A stretch of 19,588 nt of DNA from NCBI GenBank assembly GCA_002361625.1, contig DETL01000019.1:1-19588 (forward strand). The letters run 5' to 3'. Below are positions 13,403 through 19,588 of the stretch, piece by piece. The stretch is from Bacteroidales bacterium UBA3289 (lineage in GTDB: Bacteria > Bacteroidota > Bacteroidia > Bacteroidales > UBA932). A program made the position numbers and the translations under genes. Numbering within the stretch: position 1 is the stretch's first letter; each line of letters opens with the position of its first letter. The notes below the pieces were generated by a model that worked only from the letters and a program-made list of their open reading frames with translations, was not told the origin of the DNA and searched no databases.

Positions 13403-16336
13403 CTAGGATAGTTTCATGAAAGCCCGGCCGCTCCGGCCGTCGATGCAGATCTTCAGGGGCTCGTCCAAATGGATGAGCCTCAGGTATTTGGACTCGTACT
13501 CGGCAGGAAGCCCGTTCAGGACGTTGTCGTCGAATTCGTCCTCCCGGCGGGCGAACGGGTCCACATGGACGAAGCCCACGTTGAAGGAAGTCAGGTTCTG
13601 GAAGAAATGCGTTCCCTGGCTCGGGTCGATCCGGAAGTCCGGCAGGACGCACTCCACGAGGGCCTTAACCTCCGAGATGTCGCTCCATTTGACCGGGATT
13701 CCCAGCGAGGGAATGCTGGTGCCCCAGCGGCCGTAGCCGATGAGCACGTATCCGCGGCCTTCTTCCCGCATCCGGTTGTTCAGGGCGGCGATCTCCGCGG
13801 CCATCGCCTCGGTCTCCATCTTGTCGAACCGGTCCTTGGGGATGTACACAAGGTCTTTCACGTCCTGCACCCAGCCGGTGCCCAGGGCGCTGCCGGAACG
13901 GAGGAAGGAACCGCTGTCATCGATGTCCGACCAGTCCACCTCGGTATGCAGGCTGTCGGAAGAGATGGGCCGGATCTGGAGGACATGGAAGGTTTTCGCC
14001 ACGTCGGCGGGTTTGTCCAGGTTGGCGGCGAACTCGATCTCCACACAGCACTTCATCTCCTTCTGGCCGATCTCCAGGAGCTCCTTGAGGATGTCTGCGA
14101 GCGGGAAGGTCCCGTAGCGGAGGATATGGGCGAAGGTGACGAACTTGGGACCGCGCGGGAAGGGGGAGTCCACCATCCGCTGATTCTCGAAATCGAAGGT
14201 GGAAACGACCTTCTGCAGGTTCCGGAATCCGGTGCATTCGGAGATGCGGAGGCGTTCCAGGTTTACGGCGTCATCGACCGAAGTCTTGAATTTCTCCGGT
14301 TTCAGGTTCAGGGCGTACATGTACTGCTGGGTTTCCCGCATGGTCAGCTCCGGCGTGGAGGTCTGGACCACATGGCCGGGGTAGGCGGGAGAGAAGCGGA
14401 GCGTCTGCTCGCCGTCCACGACGGCCTTCCCCAGGCCGAAGGCGAGTCGGACGATGCCTTCCTCGGCCTTCTCGTGGCCCACCGGATAGAAATTCAGCGA
14501 CCGGGCGACGCCGGACAGGGTGGGGAACCACAGGCCGCTGTCCTCGCTGCCGCACACTTCCTGCAGGACGATGGCCATCTTTTCCTCGGAAATGACGTTC
14601 CCCGTCGCCGTGATGTAGCTACGGGACGAGGCGAAATAGACCGAGGCATAGACGCTCTTGATGGCCTTGGAGATGAGACGAAGCTGCTGGTCCTCGTTCT
14701 CCGTAGCCGGCACCATATAGGTGGAGTAAACACCGGCAAATGGCTGATAGTAGGAATCTTCCAGCTTGGAGGAAGAGCGGACGGCCAGCGGCTTCCGGAC
14801 GTGGCGGATGAAGATCCTCAGGGCGTCCGTCAGGTCCCGGGGCAGGGTGGAGGCGGCGAATTCGGAGAGGATCTCCCCGTCCGAAAGGTCCGCGTTGATG
14901 ACATACTGGAGGCCGTTCTCAAGGATGAACCGGTCGAAGAAGTCTGTCGTGATGACGAGGGTCCGCGGGACCAGGACGCGGACGCCTTCCCAGTGGTCAT
15001 AGAGGTTGTACCGCTGGAGGATCTGGTTCAGGAAGGCGAGGCCGCGGGCCTTGCCGCCCAGGGAACCGTCCCCGAGGCGGGCGAAACGGATGGCATCGTT
15101 GTATCGCTCGGGCTCGAAACGGGCCACGACGCCGAGCCCCTGGGCGATCCGGTAGTCACGGATGGACCGGATGGTGGTCGCCCGGCGCTCCGACTGGTCG
15201 TCGAAGCTGCTCTTCTTGATGCGGTTGCCGATTTCGAAGAGGCCCCTGGCCAGGAGCCAGCGGGAAATATAGTTCTTGGACGCCAGCCGGGCGAGGTCCG
15301 CGTCCGAAAGGGTGGCGATGATGCGCTCGGCGCCATACAGGTCGCTGGCGCGGGCGATCTCCTCCCCGGTCTTGGGATTCGTGACCACGAAATCGCCGAA
15401 CCCGAATTCCCGGCCGATGAATTCCGCCAGGTCGTGCGTGAGGGTCTTGGACCGCTTCACGAGGAAACCGGCCTTGAGGGATGAGGCGACGGCCCGCATG
15501 CTCTCCTGGGAGGACTGCATGAGGATGGGCATCTTGGGATCGTCCTTGCGGATCATCCGGCACAGGTCGATGCCGGCGTCCAGCTTTTCCTCCGACGGCT
15601 TGTCGCCAGGGTGCAGGACGAAGCCGATGTCGGAGATGACACCCAGCATGTTGGACTTGTATTTCTCGTACAGGGCCACGGCGTCATCATAGTTCGTGGC
15701 CATGAGGATCTTGGGCCGGGAGCGCTTCCGGAGGCTCTGCTGGCTCTCGTTGAGGGCGTCGCGGATGGCCTCGCTGTTCTGGAGGAGGATCAGGCGGTAC
15801 AGTTCCGGCAGGTACGTGGAGTAGTACCGGACGGAATCCTCCACGAGGAGAATGCACTGCACGCCGTTCTCCAGGATGTCCACCGGTGCGTTCCGGCTGT
15901 CTTCCAGGAGCTTGATGATGGCGATGATCAGGTCCGTTGAGTTGTTCCAGCAGAAGATGCCGTCGAAGTGGCTCGTGTCCCGGTTCTCCATCTGCCGGTA
16001 AATCTCTTTGGCGAAGGCCGTGAGGAGGACGACCGAGGTCTCCGGGTCAATCTCCTTCACCCGGCGGGAGAACTCGAATACATCGACTTCACCCACGTTG
16101 TACATCGTGATGACCAGGTCGAACTGGGCGCCTCCCTCCATCATCTCCAGGGCCTCCACGGTGGATTCGGCACGGAGAAGTTCCGGCGGGTTCGAAAGGT
16201 TCAGCTCCGAATACTCGACGGCGATCCGGGGTTCGATCCGGCCGTCCTCTTCCAGGGCGAACTTGTCATAGTTGTTGCACACGAGGAGGATCCGCCGGAT
16301 CCGACGTGCCATCAGGGGAGTAGCGTTGTCAGTCAT
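13403..16336 (-). CDS. tandem receiver-like domains fused to a PEP-synthase-type ATP-grasp domain
   Basis: 977 residues with no signal peptide. REC1-like domain (about 14-145): the acidic pair is CNN and the phosphoacceptor position is M78 (VITM), so it looks inactive. REC2 (about 158-305): acidic pair E166-D167 in ILLVEDS, phosphoacceptor D236 in VISDIGF, S275/S276 and K294, so it looks intact. Residues about 415-795 form the nucleotide-binding domain of PEP synthase/PPDK: GDGSLGGKARGLAFLN (422-437), VPRTLVIT, LAVRSSSKLEDS (517-528), VLQEVCG and LQIRPIS (786-792). A further unassigned domain follows. The swivelling phosphohistidine domain and the PEP/pyruvate barrel of true PEP synthase are absent. 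It starts 7 bases after the DUF4230 gene stop. Likely a signalling ATP-dependent phosphotransferase of unknown target; homologues are widespread in Bacteroidetes as PEP/pyruvate-binding proteins. Confidence 0.88.
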   Translation of the reverse strand: MTDNATPLMARRIRRILLVCNNYDKFALEEDGRIEPRIAVEYSELNLSNPPELLRAESTVEALEMMEGGAQFDLVITMYNVGEVDVFEFSRRVKEIDPETSVVLLTAFAKEIYRQMENRDTSHFDGIFCWNNSTDLIIAIIKLLEDSRNAPVDILENGVQCILLVEDSVRYYSTYLPELYRLILLQNSEAIRDALNESQQSLRKRSRPKILMATNYDDAVALYEKYKSNMLGVISDIGFVLHPGDKPSEEKLDAGIDLCRMIRKDDPKMPILMQSSQESMRAVASSLKAGFLVKRSKTLTHDLAEFIGREFGFGDFVVTNPKTGEEIARASDLYGAERIIATLSDADLARLASKNYISRWLLARGLFEIGNRIKKSSFDDQSERRATTIRSIRDYRIAQGLGVVARFEPERYNDAIRFARLGDGSLGGKARGLAFLNQILQRYNLYDHWEGVRVLVPRTLVITTDFFDRFILENGLQYVINADLSDGEILSEFAASTLPRDLTDALRIFIRHVRKPLAVRSSSKLEDSYYQPFAGVYSTYMVPATENEDQQLRLISKAIKSVYASVYFASSRSYITATGNVISEEKMAIVLQEVCGSEDSGLWFPTLSGVARSLNFYPVGHEKAEEGIVRLAFGLGKAVVDGEQTLRFSPAYPGHVVQTSTPELTMRETQQYMYALNLKPEKFKTSVDDAVNLERLRISECTGFRNLQKVVSTFDFENQRMVDSPFPRGPKFVTFAHILRYGTFPLADILKELLEIGQKEMKCCVEIEFAANLDKPADVAKTFHVLQIRPISSDSLHTEVDWSDIDDSGSFLRSGSALGTGWVQDVKDLVYIPKDRFDKMETEAMAAEIAALNNRMREEGRGYVLIGYGRWGTSIPSLGIPVKWSDISEVKALVECVLPDFRIDPSQGTHFFQNLTSFNVGFVHVDPFARREDEFDDNVLNGLPAEYESKYLRLIHLDEPLKICIDGRSGRAFMKLS

Positions 16337-16343
16337 CGTTCGT

Positions 16344-17018
16344 TCAGTCCCCTAGGCGGGGCATTTTGATATAGGAGGGATTATGGTCGTAGCGTATGTA
16401 GGTGTAGCCGGAAGCGACGAGGAGATCCGTCACGGCATCCATCGCGCCTTCGTAAGCCTTCCGCTTGAGTCCGGCATGGTCGGCCTCCATGATGAGGCGC
16501 TGACGGGCCGTGTCCTGCAGCTTCGTCACCTCTTCGTGCGCCCATTTCCCGCTTTCCGCGAAGACCTCGAAGTCGGACGGATTGACGATGATATCCAGGT
16601 ATTGCGGGGCCGGAAGGTGGACGAAGACCGTGTCGCCGGAGAAGCGGATGTCCTCCGGTCCCATCTCCAGGAGATCGACGCCGGCCCGGACGGTCCCTTT
16701 CGCAATCAGGACCAGGTGGTCGTCCACGTCCTTCCCGAAACCGTCCCGCGCCAAGGAGCCGAGGGGCGTGGAGGACAGGGCGCCGGGTTTGGACCGGGTG
16801 AGGACCATTTCGTCGTAGTAGCAGGCCGTCGTCAGTTCGCCCAGGGTCTGGATCTTCGTGACGATGAGGGCGGTATCGTCGATGGTGAGGGCATGCTTTT
16901 CCCGCTTGGCCATCCGGGCAGCCAGCAGGAGGCCGACGACCAAGAGGATCGCCAGCAGGACGAGGAGCGGCGAAACGGTGATGACGATTTTCCGGGGCTT
17001 CTTTTCCATGGCGGTCAT
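16344..17018 (-). CDS. DUF4230 protein, membrane-anchored
   Basis: 224 residues, function unknown. One N-terminal transmembrane segment (about 12-35, VSPLLVLLAILLVVGLLLAA) after a basic start, then a soluble DUF4230 domain. Segments seen are VTKIQTLGELTTACYYDEMV, HLVLIAKGTVRAGVDLLEM, FSGDTVFVHLPAPQYLDIIVNPSDFEVF, and a C-terminal helix leading to LLVASGYTYIRYD. The domain probably faces the periplasm. The ATG at 17018 overlaps the TGA of the upstream DUF4230 gene (ATGA) and is preferred to the ATG three codons later. It is followed after 7 bases by the REC-ATP-grasp gene, so the three make one transcription unit. Confidence 0.88.
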   Translation of the reverse strand: MTAMEKKPRKIVITVSPLLVLLAILLVVGLLLAARMAKREKHALTIDDTALIVTKIQTLGELTTACYYDEMVLTRSKPGALSSTPLGSLARDGFGKDVDDHLVLIAKGTVRAGVDLLEMGPEDIRFSGDTVFVHLPAPQYLDIIVNPSDFEVFAESGKWAHEEVTKLQDTARQRLIMEADHAGLKRKAYEGAMDAVTDLLVASGYTYIRYDHNPSYIKMPRLGD

Positions 17019-17590
17019 TCGAATACGACTTCCACCGAAGTGAAGCCCATTTTGGTAAATACGGATTCAAAGAAACGGCGGGCGTTTTCCTCCGCCTTTT
17101 CCAGGATGCCCAGGGAAGGAACGCTGCTGCGGATCTGCTTTTCACCTTGCCGGAGCAGGGCGTTCCGTTCCTCCGCAGTGAAGGATTGGCGGAGCATGGT
17201 CACGTGGTCATATTCCTCCCGGATCTCGGACGCGGGCATGTCCAGGGACAGGAGTTTGGCGTGGGGGACCGTGACGGTGACGCTGCCGTCCAGGCGGTTG
17301 ATATCGACATTCTCCGCCGAGAAACCGCTCAGGTCGATGCCGGCTTTCAGGTAGGCCGTGCAGCTGAGGAGGATCTTCCGGTCGCCGATCTTGTACCACT
17401 CGCCCTCGTCATTGGCCTTCACGATCTTGCGGACGCGGTATTCCACGAGACTGAGTTCCCGCATCTGCGAAATCGCCTCGATCTCCCGCTGCGTCGTATC
17501 CTCCGGGACCCGTTCGGAGCATCCCGGAACCATGAAGATGGTCAGGAGGAGGACGAAAAATGTCCCGACAGTATGAAAGATTTTTTTCAT
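17015..17590 (-). CDS. DUF4230 lipoprotein
   Basis: 191 residues. MKKIFHTVGTFFVLLLTIFMVPGC gives a lipoprotein signal (VPGC, Cys24). The mature part shares the DUF4230 order with the next gene: ISQMRELSLVEYRVRKIV, KILLSCTAYLKAGIDLSGFSAENV, GSVTVTVPHAKLLSLDMPASEIRE, helix, FFESVFTKMGFTSVEVVFE. Thus a lipoprotein and a transmembrane paralogue are encoded in tandem with a 4-base ATGA overlap. The ATG at 17590 fits the signal peptide and lies 9 bases after a TATCTTTG box. Function unknown; the family often occurs beside envelope genes. Confidence 0.87.
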   Translation of the reverse strand: MKKIFHTVGTFFVLLLTIFMVPGCSERVPEDTTQREIEAISQMRELSLVEYRVRKIVKANDEGEWYKIGDRKILLSCTAYLKAGIDLSGFSAENVDINRLDGSVTVTVPHAKLLSLDMPASEIREEYDHVTMLRQSFTAEERNALLRQGEKQIRSSVPSLGILEKAEENARRFFESVFTKMGFTSVEVVFE

Positions 17591-17599
17591 CAGTCGGGA

Positions 17600-17607
17600 C
17601 AAAGATA
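17600..17607 (-). promoter_or_regulatory. -7 box of the DUF4230-REC-ATP-grasp operon
   Basis: TATCTTTG matches TAnnTTTG and ends 9 bases before the ATG at 17590, implying a leader of only several bases. No -33 match is visible. Confidence 0.5.
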
Positions 17608-17636
17608 CAAATCTTTTGCCGGAAGTGGAAGGGCTT

Positions 17637-18497
17637 CTACTGCTTGTCCACCAGGGCGAACCATTCTTCGGCTGTCTTGACATCACCCTTGGACCAGCAG
17701 GATCCGAAAGAATAATGCAGCGGCTCTCCGGAGACGATGCGCTTGCAGGCGACGAGGTGGGTGCCGTCTTCCGTGAGGAAGGTGGCATCGGCCTCGGGCA
17801 TGACGACGGCGACGCCCAGCATGCCGTCCTCCGGTTCGAAGGTTTGGTCGGAAGCGTGCTCCCAGATCGCGATGGCGGTGGGGAGGATCGACTGCTTTTC
17901 CACGGTGCTCTGGGCGGCGTGGACGTTGATGCCGGCCGCAATCGCCAGGGTATCCCGTCCGGTGAAGGTATAGATGTCCTCCACTTCGCAGAAATAGGTG
18001 TCCGGCGTGACGGTAACCGTCTTGTCCAGAGATACTTTCACTCCATCGACAGCCTCCCATTCGGGATAATGGAGGGTAAAGACCACTTTTTCAGGCGTTT
18101 CCTTCACGATGTCGTAGCTCCGGTAATTCGTGGCGGGGAAGCGGAGTTGTCCGTCGATGAGCGGGGTCGATGCACCGCCGCCCAGGGAAACGGACACCTT
18201 GTAACAGTCCTTACCGCCATGGTCGTGGTGGTAGTATTCGTCACTCTGGGTCTCGTATCCCTTGTACCACTCGTCGGCGACGAGCTTGCCGGGAAGTTTC
18301 ACCCAGATGTCGAGACCCGGGGAGGTGGGGTTCCCCTCCAGCGCCTGGCCGTAGAAACGGCCGGCGATGAGGTTGTTCTCGAAGACGAAGTCGTCGGCAC
18401 GCTCCGGGACGAAGCGGGCCATGACTTTCTTTTCCGGCGCCTGCGTGCAGGCGGCGAGGGCCATGAGGCCAAGCATTGCATAGAAAAGCTTCTTCAT
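17637..18497 (-). CDS. DUF4861 domain lipoprotein of the uronate-degradation operon
   Basis: 286 residues. MKKLFYAMLGLMALAAC gives a lipoprotein signal (Cys17). The body is beta-rich with conserved-looking segments RADDFVFENNLIAGRFYGQAL, DIWVKLPG, DEYYHHDHGGKDCYKVS, IVKETPEKVVFTLHYP, DTYFCEVEDIYTFTG and HYSFGSCWSKGDVKTAEEW. The early phrase 'ADDF-FENN-AGRFYG' is the DUF4861 signature as I know it. In Bacteroidetes this family sits with unsaturated-uronyl hydrolases and kduI/kduD in pectin and uronic-acid loci, as here. The HHDHGG cluster could bind metal. A beta-sandwich that binds or processes unsaturated uronides in the envelope is plausible but unproven. It is 33 bases downstream of kduI, separated only by a repeat element. 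Confidence 0.85.
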   Translation of the reverse strand: MKKLFYAMLGLMALAACTQAPEKKVMARFVPERADDFVFENNLIAGRFYGQALEGNPTSPGLDIWVKLPGKLVADEWYKGYETQSDEYYHHDHGGKDCYKVSVSLGGGASTPLIDGQLRFPATNYRSYDIVKETPEKVVFTLHYPEWEAVDGVKVSLDKTVTVTPDTYFCEVEDIYTFTGRDTLAIAAGINVHAAQSTVEKQSILPTAIAIWEHASDQTFEPEDGMLGVAVVMPEADATFLTEDGTHLVACKRIVSGEPLHYSFGSCWSKGDVKTAEEWFALVDKQ

Positions 18498-18505
18498 GAT
18501 GTCAA

Positions 18506-18532
18506 TGTCATTCTGAGCGCAGCGAAGAATCT
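18506..18532. repeat. dispersed intergenic repeat unit (GAGCG-CAGCGAAG type)
   Basis: A 27-base element beginning TGTCATTCTGAGCG and ending AGCGAAGAATCT fills almost all of the gap between kduI and the DUF4861 gene. Its ends form an imperfect dyad (ATTCT/AGAAT). Near-identical units are known from intergenic regions of many unrelated bacteria and spuriously translate as 'VILSAAKNL'. Its last two bases are part of the kduI stop codon. Confidence 0.75.
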
Positions 18533-19376
18533 ACTTCAGGTCTTTGGTGGCGCACCAGTCCATGTCGTTGTAGTCGTCGTTCTCGCCGCACATGCCCCAG
18601 ATGAAGGTGTAGTTGCGGGTAGCGCAGGCGGAGTGGATGCTCCACTGCGGGGAGATGACGGCCTCCTCGTTGTGCATCCAGATGTGGCGCGTCTCCTGGG
18701 GCTCGCCCATGAAGTGGCACACGGCGGCGTCCTCGGGAACTTCGAAGTAGAAGTAAACCTCCATGCGGCGGTCGTGGGTGTGGGCCGGCATGGTGTTCCA
18801 GGTGCTGCCCGGGGCGAGTTCGGTCATGCCCATCTGGAGCTGGCAGCAGGGGACTACCTCTTTGACCAGCAGGCGGTTGATAGTGCGTTCGTTGCTCTCC
18901 TCCAGGGAACCGAGGTGCATGACCACGGCGTCCTTCTTGGACACTTTCTTCACGCCGGTCTCGCGGTGCGCGGTGGCGGAGCAGAAATAGAAATGGGCCG
19001 GTTTCTCCGGGTCGATGCTGCGGAAGGAAACGTGACGGTTTCCGCGGCCGATGTAGATGGCCTCCTTGTAGGGAATCTCATACTCCTCCTCGCCGACTTT
19101 CACGATGCCGGTGCCGCCCACGTTGATGACGCCGATCTCGCGGCGCTGGGTGAAGTACTCGGCCCGGAGGATATCCGGGGCTTCGAGGACGAGTTCCTCC
19201 TCCACGGGGACGGCACCGCCGGCGATGATGCGGTCGAACATGGAATATACCATGTTGATCTCGCCGGGGACCATGATGCTCTGGACGAGGTACTCCTTCC
19301 GGATACGTTCAGTGTCGTAATGCTTCGCGTCCACGTTGCTGGACGCCTGACGGACGGTGCAGTTGATCTTTGTCAT
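18531..19376 (-). CDS. kduI: 4-deoxy-L-threo-5-hexosulose-uronate (5-keto-4-deoxyuronate) ketol-isomerase
   Basis: Isomerises 5-keto-4-deoxyuronate, released from unsaturated pectin or glycosaminoglycan oligomers, to 2,5-diketo-3-deoxygluconate in the cytoplasm. 281 residues against 278 in E. coli. A bicupin: the zinc site is H199 and H201 in PAHTHDRR, E206 in MEVYFYF, and H248 in QWSIHSA, matching His196, His198, Glu203 and His245 of E. coli with a constant offset of 3. Other family segments are FDRIIAGGAVP, EAIYIGRGN and WGMCGEN. The ATG at 19376 lies 2 bases after the kduD stop, so the two are co-transcribed. The stop codon is shared with a dispersed repeat. Confidence 0.96.
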   Translation of the reverse strand: MTKINCTVRQASSNVDAKHYDTERIRKEYLVQSIMVPGEINMVYSMFDRIIAGGAVPVEEELVLEAPDILRAEYFTQRREIGVINVGGTGIVKVGEEEYEIPYKEAIYIGRGNRHVSFRSIDPEKPAHFYFCSATAHRETGVKKVSKKDAVVMHLGSLEESNERTINRLLVKEVVPCCQLQMGMTELAPGSTWNTMPAHTHDRRMEVYFYFEVPEDAAVCHFMGEPQETRHIWMHNEEAVISPQWSIHSACATRNYTFIWGMCGENDDYNDMDWCATKDLK

Positions 19377-19378
19377 GG

Positions 19379-19588
19379 CTATTGGGGCAGTTTTCCGATG
19401 TAGGCGAGGATACCGCCATCGACATAGAGGATATGGCCGTTCACGGCGTCGGAGGCGTGGGAAGCGAGGAAGACGGCGGGACCGCCGAGTTCACTGGGCT
19501 CGAGCCAGCGGCCGGCCGGAGTCTTCGCGCAGATGAAGCTGTCGAAGGGATGCCGGCTGCCGTCGGGCTGGCGCTCGCGCAGCGGAGC
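19379..19588 (-). CDS. kduD: SDR-family dehydrogenase (KduD / gluconate 5-dehydrogenase type), C-terminal 69 residues
   Basis: Short-chain dehydrogenase that reduces 2,5-diketo-3-deoxygluconate to 2-keto-3-deoxygluconate with NAD(P)H, the step after KduI. The window holds the final 69 codons and a TAG stop. They include PDGSRHPFDSFICAKTPAGRW, the (L/G)GPAVFLASHASDAVNGH segment and the terminal LYVDGGILAYIGKLPQ, all typical of the KduD/IdnO branch of SDRs in Bacteroidetes. The Rossmann fold and YxxxK active site lie outside. The stop is 2 bases before the kduI start, so it is the upstream gene of the kdu operon. Confidence 0.92.
   Translation of the reverse strand, partial: APLRERQPDGSRHPFDSFICAKTPAGRWLEPSELGGPAVFLASHASDAVNGHILYVDGGILAYIGKLPQ

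Noticed and set aside
13469..15484. Long plus-strand open frame inside the REC-ATP-grasp gene
   Set aside because: Antisense shadow caused by high GC; no motifs.
17616..19403. Plus-strand open frame of about 595 codons over DUF4861 and kduI
   Set aside because: Shadow frame; the 'VILSAAKNL' in it is the spurious translation of the dispersed repeat.

Overview
The window is a gene-dense, GC-rich stretch of a chromosome that I place in the Bacteroidota, most likely the order Bacteroidales. Three things point there. (i) Several genes are preceded by the Bacteroidetes promoter form TTTG-N19/20-TAnnTTTG. (ii) There are many short type-II signal peptides and DUFs common in this phylum (DUF4491, DUF4230, DUF4861). 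(iii) Shine-Dalgarno sequences are largely absent. The high GC content suggests an Alistipes- or Cryptobacteroides-like lineage rather than Bacteroides sensu stricto; that last step is inference. Nearly all genes lie on the minus strand. Exceptions are the GH2/DUF3089 pair, a small start-less reading frame after it, and a DUF4491 gene.

Layout from 1 upward. 1-1404: start of pyruvate:ferredoxin oxidoreductase (nifJ, cut by the window edge), fabD with a textbook promoter, and tRNA-Val(CAC) with promoter and terminator. 1472-8282: two divergent pairs of secreted lipoproteins. The minus pair is a phosphodiester-glycosidase (NAGPA-like) protein and an M1 aminopeptidase joined by an ATGA overlap. 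The plus pair is a GH2-type glycosidase and a DUF3089 alpha/beta hydrolase overlapping by 11 bases. They look like a small scavenging locus for glycans, peptides or esters without SusC/SusD. 8285-8812: a small start-less reading frame, two matched palindromes, and tRNA-Arg(CCG) with terminator and promoter. 8892-11740: a helical 93-aa protein, a DUF4491 membrane protein, a Gfo/Idh/MocA oxidoreductase with a Tat-like leader, and a cyclophilin lipoprotein. 11805-13353: a Y-family DNA polymerase downstream of a small lipoprotein. 13403-17590: an apparent operon of two DUF4230 proteins and a 977-aa protein with two receiver-like domains and a PEP-synthase-type ATP-grasp domain. 17637-19588: a hexuronate (pectin or uronic-acid) catabolism operon, kduD (partial), kduI and a DUF4861 lipoprotein.

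How the genes work together: the kdu genes convert 5-keto-4-deoxyuronate towards 2-keto-3-deoxygluconate. The lipoprotein cluster probably trims host or dietary glycoconjugates and peptides at the envelope. nifJ and fabD are central carbon and lipid metabolism. The least understood unit is the DUF4230-DUF4230-REC-REC-ATP-grasp operon, which I consider the best candidate here for an undescribed system. No CRISPR array, prophage, insertion sequence or rRNA was seen. No intergenic gap longer than 300 bases is left unexplained.
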